Shown: positions 6,778 through 15,245 of the stretch, in pieces
Layout: every line of letters begins with the position of its first letter
Position numbering within the stretch: the first letter of the stretch is position 1
Assembly (NCBI GenBank): GCA_018065035.1
Contig: JAGHUC010000015.1
Location: 1 to 38,945, forward strand
DNA: 38,945 bases
DNA from: Candidatus Egerieousia equi
Lineage (GTDB): Bacteria; Bacteroidota; Bacteroidia; Bacteroidales; UBA932
Direction: 5' to 3'
Position numbers and translations under genes: made by a program
The notes under the pieces: model-generated
What the model was told of the DNA's origin: nothing
What the model saw: the letters and a program-made list of their open reading frames with translations, nothing else
Databases searched by the model: none

Positions 6778-6872
6778 AGAAAAACTTGACTTTTTGTGTT
6801 TACAGATTGCTTTTGTAATACTGGTGGAAAAGCAGAAGAAAGGCAGGAGTCAAAGAAAAAATAGTTGATGAT

Positions 6873-8321
6873 ATGAAAGTGAGTATGAAAAGATTGTTGA
6901 TGATTCTGGCCGTAATTGCAATGGTTTGCAATGCAGGCAGTGCCAAGGATAAAAAGATTAAGCTTGGCAAGTATTTCTATTATTACGGTGAGGTTGCCAA
7001 TGGCACTCCGTGCGGTACGGGAACGTTGTTCTACAAAGCTGACAAAACAAACATTGCTCTTGTAAAGGGGGATTTTGAAGATTGCCTCATAAGGAACGGT
7101 GTCCTGGTCCTTCCTGAGGGCAGTGCCAGATGCAGCGGAACTTTTGAGTACGACATTATTGGCAGCAAGGCACCAAAGTCAATGAGAATTGTCATGAGAT
7201 CAGGAGTAATTGACTATCGCCAGTTAAAAATAGATGTCCTGAGCAGCCTTGAACTTACTGTAAACGGGTTTTCACAGGGTGTGGAGTATGTGTCAAGTTC
7301 GGGAATCAGGGCAAGAGCTGTCTTTGATACGCCTTATACGCAGTATTACGGCACTGTGAAAAATATTTCTTTCAATGAAACACCTTCTTTCAATAGAGTT
7401 GACAGTCTGATATATGATAACCGCAGGTTTATCCCGGTGGGGGATAAATGGAGGCTCAGGTTGAACGATACGGATTACGTTGATTACAAGATGTCGGAGA
7501 ATAAACTGCAGCCTGTATCGCAGCACTTCACCGATAAGGTCAATGCCTGCACTATTGATTCAGACTGCCCTGAAGATGAGAAGGATATCAAGATAGGAGG
7601 GGAGCAGTTCAAGTCCAGGCTCTATACCGGAAAAATACTGTACAACAACCATAATTCCTATGAGGGAACTTTTGCCATGGCACCGGATTCTTCAATAATG
7701 TACATAGATGGCAAATACAGCAATGGTGATATCTGGATAAAAGGTGTTAATGATTCCGAGCGCAAGCGTCAGGAAGCGTTGCGCAGGAAGCAGGAGGAAC
7801 AGCGCAGGAAGCAACTTGAGGAGGAAAGGAAAAGAGTGTTTGATGAAGCACAGAAGGCTGAGAAGAAGGTGCTTTTCAATGAATATAATAATCTGAGCTT
7901 CATAGACACGTATCGCTGGACGGATATTGCTCCCGCTGCTGCGTTGCTCGATGGTCAGACAATAGCCATTACCGTTATGTTCGCATTCCAGGATGAAGAA
8001 CATGTGCTTATGTTCGTATATGCAATAGTTGATCCAAGCATGCTTTCCGGAAATCAGAGATCAAGAGGCTTCATCATGCGCCAGCAGATGCTGGCAGACA
8101 AACTGAATACTCGCAAGGAGGCGATATTCGAATACACAGTTGCAGGTGATACCATAAAAGTTGATAACGAGAAATTCATTGTTGACAGGAAGAATAAAGA
8201 CGTGTATTGGTCAAGCAAGAAATTGAAGTCATTGAAAGGTGAAGTTTTTGTGAAGGCGCAGGACAAGGTATTGGCAGAACTGGACAAACGTAAGGCCATG
8301 CTCCTGATGATGGCTTATTAA
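6873..8321 (+). CDS. secreted protein with MORN-like repeats and a charged coiled coil, 482 aa
   Basis: The N-terminus has a signal peptide (basic start, hydrophobic 8-22, likely cleavage after NAGSA near residue 24), so the product is exported to the periplasm or beyond. Residues 30-60 (YYYGEVANGTPCGTGTLFY) and 255-290 (YEGTFAMAP...IDGKYSNGDIWIKG) look like degenerate MORN repeats, which often form elongated beta sheets. Residues 293-327 are a highly charged Arg/Glu/Gln coiled coil. The C-terminal 150 residues are a globular domain of unknown type. An alternative start four codons on (MKRLLMI) would also give a good signal peptide. It is probably co-transcribed with the small membrane protein 12 bp downstream. 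No enzyme motif was seen. Confidence 0.75.
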   Translation: MKVSMKRLLMILAVIAMVCNAGSAKDKKIKLGKYFYYYGEVANGTPCGTGTLFYKADKTNIALVKGDFEDCLIRNGVLVLPEGSARCSGTFEYDIIGSKAPKSMRIVMRSGVIDYRQLKIDVLSSLELTVNGFSQGVEYVSSSGIRARAVFDTPYTQYYGTVKNISFNETPSFNRVDSLIYDNRRFIPVGDKWRLRLNDTDYVDYKMSENKLQPVSQHFTDKVNACTIDSDCPEDEKDIKIGGEQFKSRLYTGKILYNNHNSYEGTFAMAPDSSIMYIDGKYSNGDIWIKGVNDSERKRQEALRRKQEEQRRKQLEEERKRVFDEAQKAEKKVLFNEYNNLSFIDTYRWTDIAPAAALLDGQTIAITVMFAFQDEEHVLMFVYAIVDPSMLSGNQRSRGFIMRQQMLADKLNTRKEAIFEYTVAGDTIKVDNEKFIVDRKNKDVYWSSKKLKSLKGEVFVKAQDKVLAELDKRKAMLLMMAY

Positions 8322-8333
8322 CTATTTGAAAGA

Positions 8334-8561
8334 ATGAAATATTTCAAGTATTTTTTTATAGAATTTTGTAAAGCTCTCATTTTACTTCTGATAGCTGCTC
8401 CCTTCCTAAACAGCAGTGACTGGCATTTATTCTACATAGATGGCGGGTGCCTCTTTTTTACAATATGCCTGACCGGTGCACTATGGACTGTTTATATATC
8501 AGTCCTTGCTATACTGGCAATACTGGCATGCGTGGGCTACAGCCTTTGGAAGGGTAAGTGA
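8334..8561 (+). CDS. small membrane protein, 75 aa
   Basis: Two hydrophobic segments (about residues 12-25 and 38-70) separated by a short polar loop, with a basic C-terminus (LWKGK). Not recognised. It starts 12 bp after the 6873 gene, so it probably belongs to the same transcript. It could anchor or partner the secreted MORN-like protein, an inference from adjacency only. Confidence 0.55.
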   Translation: MKYFKYFFIEFCKALILLLIAAPFLNSSDWHLFYIDGGCLFFTICLTGALWTVYISVLAILAILACVGYSLWKGK

Positions 8562-8616
8562 GGGATGCTTTGAAGGAAATGAATCAGGAAAATAAGAAAC
8601 ATTTGCTCTGTAACTT

Positions 8617-8627
8617 AGCATCAGTTG
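8617..8627 (+). repeat. 11-nt upstream element complementary to the RNA core (copy 2)
   Basis: AGCATCAGTTG is the reverse complement of CAACTGATGCT at 8752-8762 in the RNA downstream, as in copy 1. It lies 13 bp before the -7 box. Its conservation in both copies, outside the predicted transcript, suggests a function at the DNA level or a longer transcript. Confidence 0.6.
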
Positions 8628-8640
8628 TTTGAAAAATACC

Positions 8641-8648
8641 TAACTTTG
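8641..8648 (+). promoter_or_regulatory. -7 promoter box of structured RNA copy 2
   Basis: TAACTTTG matches TAnnTTTG and is aligned with the box of copy 1. The GNRA-capped 5' hairpin begins 6 bp downstream. Confidence 0.55.
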
Positions 8649-8653
8649 TAAGC

Positions 8654-8918
8654 AACGGGGTGAAAACTCCGTCATTTACATTTGATAAGGCATTTTGCTT
8701 TAAGTCTTGTTTGAAAATTCCTGCCAGAATTGCAACGGAGGAGACGAGAGGCAACTGATGCTCTTTTTTGCTGATCATATTTGGCTTTGCCACTATGATA
8801 GGCGTGGAGTATTTGTTTCTTTTCTATCTTCCAAGGGTTCCTGGCAGGAGCCGGAAACTAAGTTTTCGGTTATTCCCTCAAACAGTAGACACGGACAAAT
8901 AAGTCTACGCCTTTTTTT
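8654..8918 (+). ncRNA. candidate structured non-coding RNA, copy 2
   Basis: The same architecture as 1726-1985, with different bases in the helices. The 5' hairpin ACGGGGT/ACTCCGT has a GAAA loop (8655-8672). P2 joins TCCTGCCAG (8719-8727) to CTGGCAGGA (8841-8849). A hairpin ATCATA..TGGC/GCCA..TATGAT lies at 8774-8799. P3 joins AGGCGTGGA (8800-8808) to TCTACGCCT (8904-8912). Hairpin CCGGAAAC/GTTTTCGG lies at 8851-8869, and the T-run is at 8912-8918. P2 and P3 again cross. GTAGAC/GTCTAC (8885-8890 and 8903-8908) can form a local hairpin that excludes P3, so a switch between two 3' folds is possible. Shared unpaired blocks include GGAGACG (8740-8746) and the GCAACTGATGCTC core at 8751-8763. It ends 167 bp before the Hsp70-HerA operon. 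Family unknown to me. Confidence 0.65.
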
Positions 8919-9085
8919 GGGGCAAATATAGAAGTGGGCACTCATTATTATGTTGGTGAACATTTTGTGATATAACTAATTATAGCTTACTGAAATAGGC
9001 TTGCAAAAGAAACTAATGTGAACTTTCTTGTAAACAGAGGCGTGGTTAATATTTACTTGCGAGATGAAAGGAAATTTATTTATAT

Positions 9086-9868
9086 ATGAATAATGATTTG
9101 ACACTTAAATCTGTATTTGCTAAAGGCAAAGATAGACTTGATGACAGCCTTAAAGGGTTGTCTCTCCCAAAAGATTCAATTAAAGTACAGAGCATCCTAA
9201 CAGATTATCTTAGTGCTCTGTTCGACAATGAGAATGGCTATCGTCAAAACTTGACAGAGTCAGAGGATTATATTTTTCAGGCTGTTATAAGACTCTTAAA
9301 TTCCCAGCAGAATATTGCGAAGGAAATTGCAAAGTTTGCTAAACCTATTGTTACACAGGACGCAAAAGTTAAAAAGCAATCTAAAGCCACTAACCCATAT
9401 GTTACCATTGCTGGAGCTGGTGTTGGTGCCATTGTAGGTGGCATAATCGGTTCATGGGCCGCAGTTGCAGGTGCTATTGCAGGAACAGCTTTGGTTTTGT
9501 ATTTCTCTGCTAAACCAGTTTCAAAAACAACGACAATTTCTACTGATGCTCAAACTAAGTTGCACGAATCCACTATTGATGTAACAGTATTCTCAAATAT
9601 TGTAGAAAGTATATGTGAGAGCATTGATGGTGTAATAGACACTTTTAGAACACAGATTAAGAGAGTTGCTAATGTCTATGAACAACGAGAGAAACCTACT
9701 CTAACTAGTGATTATTCAACACTCCTTGAACAGATAGCAAATGTCTATAATGTTTGCTCTACCACTGAAGGTGTACCTGCAAAGGTTAAGAATGCAGTTG
9801 ATATGCTTGCAGAAAGTTTGGAGAATTATAATCTTAAAATAGTAAACGGCAAAATTATTAACGAATAA
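9086..9868 (+). CDS. membrane-anchored helical protein, first gene of the Hsp70-HerA operon
   Basis: A 260-aa protein, not recognised by family. Residues about 104-141 form one long Gly/Ala-rich hydrophobic segment with GxxxG packing motifs (for example GAGVGAIVGGIIGSW), a likely membrane helix pair or helical oligomerisation segment. Both flanks are helical. The C-terminal helical part (about 165-260), next to an Hsp70-like gene, recalls a GrpE-type exchange factor or a dedicated co-chaperone, but I see no diagnostic motif, so this is speculation. Its stop codon is 2 bp before the Hsp70-like ATG. The gene is AT-rich compared with the host-like genes in the window. No clear TAnnTTTG box was found in the 167 bp between the RNA and the ATG. 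Confidence 0.75.
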   Translation: MNNDLTLKSVFAKGKDRLDDSLKGLSLPKDSIKVQSILTDYLSALFDNENGYRQNLTESEDYIFQAVIRLLNSQQNIAKEIAKFAKPIVTQDAKVKKQSKATNPYVTIAGAGVGAIVGGIIGSWAAVAGAIAGTALVLYFSAKPVSKTTTISTDAQTKLHESTIDVTVFSNIVESICESIDGVIDTFRTQIKRVANVYEQREKPTLTSDYSTLLEQIANVYNVCSTTEGVPAKVKNAVDMLAESLENYNLKIVNGKIINE

Positions 9869-9870
9869 TT

Positions 9871-11757
9871 ATGGCAAACCTAATAATACCAGATAAGAAC
9901 AAACACAAATATGTTGTAGGTATTGATTACGGACATGGTGAGACATCTGCTGCTATATGTTCCATTGAATGGGAGAAGGATGCTGGTCTCCGAGAGACAA
10001 AAGTTTTAGACATAGATCTTGACCGTGCTGCTCGCAAGAAAGTAATAACCTCAGCAATAAGCCATGTAACAAAAGGCATTCTCATTGGTGACGAAGCTTT
10101 TGAACACATGACAGACAACAATGGTATTCGTGTTTGCTTCAAGCAGAAACCTGAATCTATTGATGGCGATGCAGAAAGATTAATGATTGACTTTATGAAG
10201 GCAGTCTATTGCAGAATTCGTGAAAGCCAAGAAGAACTCACTGATACGAATCACATAGTTTACATTGCTCGACCTTCTGGATGGGTTGAAGAGGAGGCAA
10301 AAGAACTATATCGTCAGATGGCAATACAGGCGGGAATACCTCTCGGTGGATTGACATCAGAATCCCGTGCTGCGATATTCTATGCAAAAAGTCCAAGTGT
10401 AAACTTTGCGAAAGAAATATCCAAAGGAGCAATTGTGTTTGATCTTGGATCCAGCACCCTGGATTTTACTTACCTCTCCGACGCCGAGAAACCTATTGAT
10501 TATGGTTACAATCTTGGAGCATCGATCATTGATAATGCAATTTTTGAAAATATGATCCTAAAGGATAATGACGTAAAAGAATTCGTTGGAAAATATCCTG
10601 AATATCGCGATGCGTTACAGTTTAAGGGACGTAAGTTCAAAGAGGATGCATATGGTAGAAATGAAGACTCCAAAACTATAGGAGGCTTCCCTTTGGGTAT
10701 CATTATCTCTGACACAGAGGATTCATATGATGATTATGCCGATTGCTATGTAAAGCTTAGAATTGCTAATTTAGGAGAGCTGAATGACATGGTTAATTCT
10801 ACAACCCATTATATGGATGAGTTGAAGAAAGCGCTAGAAGACTATAAAACAACAAAAATTCCAGGGAAAACCGTTAATGGTGTTTTCTTAACAGGTGGTG
10901 CGTCAAGAATGAATTTCATTCGCCCTATTATTAGCGAGGCTTTCAACTTACCTTTGGATAAAGTTAAAATTGACAATGACAATCCTTCATTGACAATTTC
11001 TCGTGGTATTGCTTTACTTGGTGCTACAGATGCAACCACAACCATCCTTGTTTCAGAATTAAAGAAATCTTTGCCAAGCATGATATCCAATGATAAGATG
11101 TTATCAAGTCTTGTAGATTTTTTAGCTAAAAATATTACAGAAAAAGCGTGGAATGCAGTTGATAAAGCATGTTCTTCATGGGTTAAAACTGGTCATACAA
11201 CCAATGAAGACGAACTCAAGCAGAAACTTGAAATAGAATTTAAGTCTTTCCAAACAGATGAGGTTCCAGACATTATCAATCGTACAATCCAGTCTTTTTT
11301 AAAAGAAGGTTCTGAGGACGTACGAAAGAAAATGAATGAAATTATTAGCCGATATGCACCAGGACGAGAAATTTCCTTATCTGGTAGTGTTAAGATTGGT
11401 GATGTACAACCAATAAATGATAGTGTGTCAGAAATGTTTGCCACTATATCCAAGATATGTGATTCTATTACAAAAGTAGTATTAGATGGAGTATTAGAAA
11501 TATTATCATGTTTACTCTTGTGTTTCATCAGTGAACCTTGGGCTCTTTCCAAGGAATTCGATATAATAAAGCGTAAAGTCAAAGCCGATAATATCCTTGA
11601 TAAGAAATACGAAGTCACTTGTAAAGTTGAAAGCAAACTTAGAAAGGAGTTGGCTAAGAATACAGTTTTCAAGAATTCCGTGACGAGCTCGCTTAGTAAT
11701 TATTTCACTAAGTTGATAGAAAGTAATCTTCAGCAAGTTATGATTCCAATAGAATAA
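9871..11757 (+). CDS. Hsp70/actin-like ATPase, 628 aa
   Basis: Residues 1-390 are an Hsp70-type actin-fold ATPase domain. Phosphate-1 is VGIDYGHGETSAA (16-28), phosphate-2 is IVFDLGSSTLDFTYL (about 188-202), and the adenosine motif is GVFLTGGASRMNFI (about 337-350), followed by SRGIALLGA. The C-terminal part is not a DnaK substrate-binding domain. It is mostly helical and has a hydrophobic stretch near 541-560 (LEILSCLLLCFI), possibly membrane-associated. Hsp70-like proteins act as ATP-driven chaperones or as regulatory switches. Here the gene lies 2 bp after a membrane protein and 3 bp before a HerA-type ATPase, so it probably regulates or assembles that machine. AT-rich, probably acquired by transfer. 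Confidence 0.88.
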   Translation: MANLIIPDKNKHKYVVGIDYGHGETSAAICSIEWEKDAGLRETKVLDIDLDRAARKKVITSAISHVTKGILIGDEAFEHMTDNNGIRVCFKQKPESIDGDAERLMIDFMKAVYCRIRESQEELTDTNHIVYIARPSGWVEEEAKELYRQMAIQAGIPLGGLTSESRAAIFYAKSPSVNFAKEISKGAIVFDLGSSTLDFTYLSDAEKPIDYGYNLGASIIDNAIFENMILKDNDVKEFVGKYPEYRDALQFKGRKFKEDAYGRNEDSKTIGGFPLGIIISDTEDSYDDYADCYVKLRIANLGELNDMVNSTTHYMDELKKALEDYKTTKIPGKTVNGVFLTGGASRMNFIRPIISEAFNLPLDKVKIDNDNPSLTISRGIALLGATDATTTILVSELKKSLPSMISNDKMLSSLVDFLAKNITEKAWNAVDKACSSWVKTGHTTNEDELKQKLEIEFKSFQTDEVPDIINRTIQSFLKEGSEDVRKKMNEIISRYAPGREISLSGSVKIGDVQPINDSVSEMFATISKICDSITKVVLDGVLEILSCLLLCFISEPWALSKEFDIIKRKVKADNILDKKYEVTCKVESKLRKELAKNTVFKNSVTSSLSNYFTKLIESNLQQVMIPIE

Positions 11758-11760
11758 TCT

Positions 11761-14436
11761 ATGAATACAATGTTAACCCAACAGGAGAAAGAAAGATTTG
11801 AGCCCATGGCAAAGATCTTGGCTGCGAATGGTATTGCGCAGTCCCTTTCATTTACATCAGAAAGGAAGTATCTCAATGACATATCGGGTAATTCTTCTCC
11901 TTTGATGCTGGAGTTAGCGTCTAAACGAATAGATTTGCCTACAGCACCTTATTGGATAAAAATATCTCAGGTCGGAAAACCTATTGATGATAGTGCAGAA
12001 AAATGCTTTACTGCCATCCAAAAGATTCTGACTGCTTGTTACATGCCATCAAAGGCGCAATTAATTTTCTTGGTTCATGGAGAAAATGGTGTATATGAAA
12101 TGTACTTAGGACTCCGTTCTCTAGTAAAGGATGAGATAGATTCTACATTTGCAGATAGTCTCAATAATTTCATTAAGGGAATATGGCCAGGAATGAAATG
12201 CCAAAGGATCAAAGGAAACCTTGACACAATCAAGAATGCTATAAACCAAAAGTACTATTGTATAAATGCAATCACAGGCATTCCTTCAATGGAAAGCCAA
12301 TATAAGACTATTTATCCAGCAACTCTTGATACGCTTCTTGCAGGAATGCAGAAGAAAGATTTTACATATCTTGTTGTCGCTGATCCTATTCCAGAAACGG
12401 ACATAGATGGTATTCTTTATCAAGTTAGAGACTTTAACGGGCAAGCCGAATCTCTAAAATCATTTAATTTCTCTGAGAATACGTCAGATAGTATGAGTCA
12501 TGCCATGAATCAGGCGAAAACCATTTGTAACGGAACAAATGAAAGTAAAACCCAAAAGAGTAAATGGGGAATGGTTGGCGCAGGAATTATGCTTGCATCG
12601 TATATATTTCCTCCAGCAGGCGCTGTAACAACAGCTCTTGCTATAGCTGCAAGTGCAGGAGCTAATCTCCTGGCAGAGTTTAGTCCATCCTATACACAAG
12701 GTACATTTCATTCTTTGGCGAATACAACAGGTATTACAGATACGACAAGCCATACGCAGGGTAAAGCAATAAGTAGCAACATTGTTAATAAGCAGATCGA
12801 GGCGGTATCAGAACATTTATTCTACCATTCTAAACGTTACGGAAACGGTAAAGCTCTAGGTTGTTGGTCAGTTGGTGTATATCTCATGGCAGAAAACAAG
12901 CATGACCTTCAGGGGGCTTCTATGCAACTTAAATCTATAGTAAGTGGTCAGGAATCTGTTTTTGAACCTATTCGAGTACACAGCATTGAAGACATTGTTG
13001 ATACACATCTGCCACAGACCCTAGGAAGTATGGACAATCCGATTATAAAGATAAAATCTACTAACGGATCATACTTTGAACATCCACTTGGTAAACACTT
13101 TAACGATCTCCGCACTATTCTTACCACAAAAGAGTTGTCATATTTTATAAATTTCCCATTGCGTAGTGTTCCTGGAATCAGTGTAGTAAATAGTTCGCCA
13201 GAATTTAGTCTTAACGAACAAGCAGAGAATAAAGAAGGTCAGACTATAGAGATTGGAAAAATGCTATATGGAGGTTCTATGACCAATATGAATTTCAAGA
13301 TACCTGTTGGTCAATTGGCTCGTCATACTCTTTTAGCTGGTATAAATGGAACTGGTAAAACGAATACTGTTCAATCTATTTTGAATGGAATAGGTAAATT
13401 ACCATTCCTTGTAATAGAACCAGCGAAGACGGAATACGTAGACTGGGCAATTGAGTACAACAAGAGTTTTAAGGATAATCCTATTGACATTTATATTCCA
13501 GGCTGCAAAAAATATAAGGGAAACTTTATTCCGAAACAGCTGCATCTTAATCCTTTTGAGATTGTCTGGTTAAAAGAAGATCAAGAGCCAAATATCCTCT
13601 CTCATATTGATAGACTTAAATCTACTTTTGCGGCAGCATTCCCAATGTATGATATTCTTCCAGTATTGATGGAAGACCTTATCTATACAGTATATCAGAA
13701 CAAGTCAACAGATTGGTTAAATGCTATTCCTCAATTTGGACGCACAAAGCCTCCTACACTAAATAGTATGAGTGTTTCTGTTGACAATGTGATTGGTAAC
13801 CGTGGTTACGAGGAACGTGTAGAACGCAATATGAAAGCCTGCCTTAATACTCGAATAGATAGTTTAAAGCGTGGCTGGAAGGGAGATTTGCTTAATGTTG
13901 TTAAATCTACACCATGGAATGACCTTTTTGGTAAGCCATGTGTCATAAATCTATCTTATGTTGGTGATGATGTGGATAAGAGCTTTTTTATGGCACTCAT
14001 TCTTCAGTTCCTTTACGAGTATCGAACAGCTCAAGCAGAAGTGGGAATGATAGATTTCAATGATAACGGCTGTAAGCATCTTACAATTATTGAGGAAGCT
14101 CATAGAGTAATGTCTAAATGCGATAATCAAGAACTGCCACAGTACAAATCTGCGATGATGTTCTCTAATATGCTTTCAGAAATTCGTGCATATGGCGAAG
14201 GTTTGCTTCTTGTTGATCAAGTTCCAACAAGACTTATCCCTGATGCAATTAAGAATACAAATCTTAAGATTATTCACAGATTAGTTGCAGAAGATGATGC
14301 TAAAGCCATAGGTGAGTCAATGGGGTTAAGCAAAGAACAGCGCATGATTATACCTAAGTTGTTAACTGGTCAATGTGTTATTAATAGTTCATTATCAACT
14401 GATACATATTGGCTTAAAGTAAATAAGGTTAAATAA
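11761..14436 (+). CDS. HerA/DUF87-family ATPase with a membrane-like segment, 891 aa
   Basis: The C-terminal half (about 515-890) is a HerA/FtsK-superfamily motor. Walker A is GINGTGKT (527-534), Walker B with following acidic residue is TIIEEAH (775-781), and the HerA-like end LLLVDQVPTRLIPDAIKNTN...IIHRLVAEDDAKAI is present. The N-terminal 260 residues are a domain I cannot name. Residues about 270-308 are a Gly/Ala-rich hydrophobic region that could enter a membrane or pack as a helical hairpin. HerA ATPases form hexamers that translocate DNA and are often paired with nucleases, including in several defence systems. The nuclease gene starts 2 bp after this stop codon. DNA translocation and protein export are both possible roles; the nuclease partner favours DNA. 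Confidence 0.88.
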   Translation: MNTMLTQQEKERFEPMAKILAANGIAQSLSFTSERKYLNDISGNSSPLMLELASKRIDLPTAPYWIKISQVGKPIDDSAEKCFTAIQKILTACYMPSKAQLIFLVHGENGVYEMYLGLRSLVKDEIDSTFADSLNNFIKGIWPGMKCQRIKGNLDTIKNAINQKYYCINAITGIPSMESQYKTIYPATLDTLLAGMQKKDFTYLVVADPIPETDIDGILYQVRDFNGQAESLKSFNFSENTSDSMSHAMNQAKTICNGTNESKTQKSKWGMVGAGIMLASYIFPPAGAVTTALAIAASAGANLLAEFSPSYTQGTFHSLANTTGITDTTSHTQGKAISSNIVNKQIEAVSEHLFYHSKRYGNGKALGCWSVGVYLMAENKHDLQGASMQLKSIVSGQESVFEPIRVHSIEDIVDTHLPQTLGSMDNPIIKIKSTNGSYFEHPLGKHFNDLRTILTTKELSYFINFPLRSVPGISVVNSSPEFSLNEQAENKEGQTIEIGKMLYGGSMTNMNFKIPVGQLARHTLLAGINGTGKTNTVQSILNGIGKLPFLVIEPAKTEYVDWAIEYNKSFKDNPIDIYIPGCKKYKGNFIPKQLHLNPFEIVWLKEDQEPNILSHIDRLKSTFAAAFPMYDILPVLMEDLIYTVYQNKSTDWLNAIPQFGRTKPPTLNSMSVSVDNVIGNRGYEERVERNMKACLNTRIDSLKRGWKGDLLNVVKSTPWNDLFGKPCVINLSYVGDDVDKSFFMALILQFLYEYRTAQAEVGMIDFNDNGCKHLTIIEEAHRVMSKCDNQELPQYKSAMMFSNMLSEIRAYGEGLLLVDQVPTRLIPDAIKNTNLKIIHRLVAEDDAKAIGESMGLSKEQRMIIPKLLTGQCVINSSLSTDTYWLKVNKVK

Positions 14437-14438
14437 GT

Positions 14439-15245
14439 ATGTTAGAATCTCAGGAAGGTACAAAGACTATTGGTGAAAGTATAGAAGACTCGCCTCGTTA
14501 TTCAGAGTTATCTCACTCTCAAATCTCATATCTGAAGGAATTAAATATTCCTTCAGAACAATGGAATTGTATGGATATTGAATCAAAAAGAATTTGCTTG
14601 TCTTGTATTGCAGATCGCTTTAATGAGTTAGGAATAAAAGATTCAAACCTTATTAAAACGATATTAAAAGACAACTTCTCTCATGAGCTTGCAGAATCGT
14701 TTCATCTTCCAGATACAGATAAGTTCAATAAAGGAGAAGAAATTTCGAATTGTACGGAGTTGACTATCGAAAATAGAAAACTTTTGCAAGAAGAAACTGG
14801 CTGGTCTGATGAAATAGTAAATGCAATAAAGACCTCAGAAGAAGCAGACATTTATAAAGCAGCTGGGCTGAAAGATGTTAATGGTAATCTAGAGCGCACT
14901 GATATTGATTGGGATGCAAAGATTCCGCAAGACAGAATTGATAGAATGCGTTCTTTGTTTGGAGATGAAGTTGCTGACAAGTGGAGCAACAAAACGAACC
15001 TTGATCTAATAAAAGAAGGCAAAGCACCATATGGACCTGATGGAGAGCGTATCAACTTGCATCACATTGGCCAAAAACCTGATAGTCCTCTTGCAGAGTT
15101 GACTAACACAGAACATAAATCAAACGATGGCATCTTGCATGACAAAACAAAAGTTTCAGAAATAGAACGTCCTGTGTTTAGGAAAGAACGTGAAATCTAT
15201 TGGCAAAATAGATACAATGAAATAACCAATCAAAAACAGCAATAA
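14439..15245 (+). CDS. LHH (HNH/EndoVII superfamily) nuclease, likely effector of the operon
   Basis: A 268-aa protein. Residues 117-268 match the LHH nuclease module usually found at the C-terminus of polymorphic toxins: a lead-in like EETGWSDEIVNAIK, then GKAPYGPDGERINLHHIGQK with catalytic L207-H208-H209, then PLAELTNTEHK and ILHDKTK. The first 116 residues are helical and unassigned; no secretion signal is visible. In polymorphic toxins this domain is a nuclease injected into rivals with a cognate immunity gene alongside. Here it is the last gene of an Hsp70-HerA operon, and no intact immunity gene follows (the next 390 bp look decayed). This favours a cytoplasmic effector held in check by the operon partners. 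AT-rich like the rest of the operon. Confidence 0.85.
   Translation: MLESQEGTKTIGESIEDSPRYSELSHSQISYLKELNIPSEQWNCMDIESKRICLSCIADRFNELGIKDSNLIKTILKDNFSHELAESFHLPDTDKFNKGEEISNCTELTIENRKLLQEETGWSDEIVNAIKTSEEADIYKAAGLKDVNGNLERTDIDWDAKIPQDRIDRMRSLFGDEVADKWSNKTNLDLIKEGKAPYGPDGERINLHHIGQKPDSPLAELTNTEHKSNDGILHDKTKVSEIERPVFRKEREIYWQNRYNEITNQKQQ

Noticed and set aside
8654..8918. retron, tmRNA, RNase P or 6S RNA
   Set aside because: No reverse transcriptase is nearby and none of the conserved motifs of those RNAs that I know is visible.
8707..8931. plus-strand 74-aa protein inside RNA copy 2
   Set aside because: The substitutions relative to copy 1 preserve base pairing and not a reading frame, so it is a chance frame.
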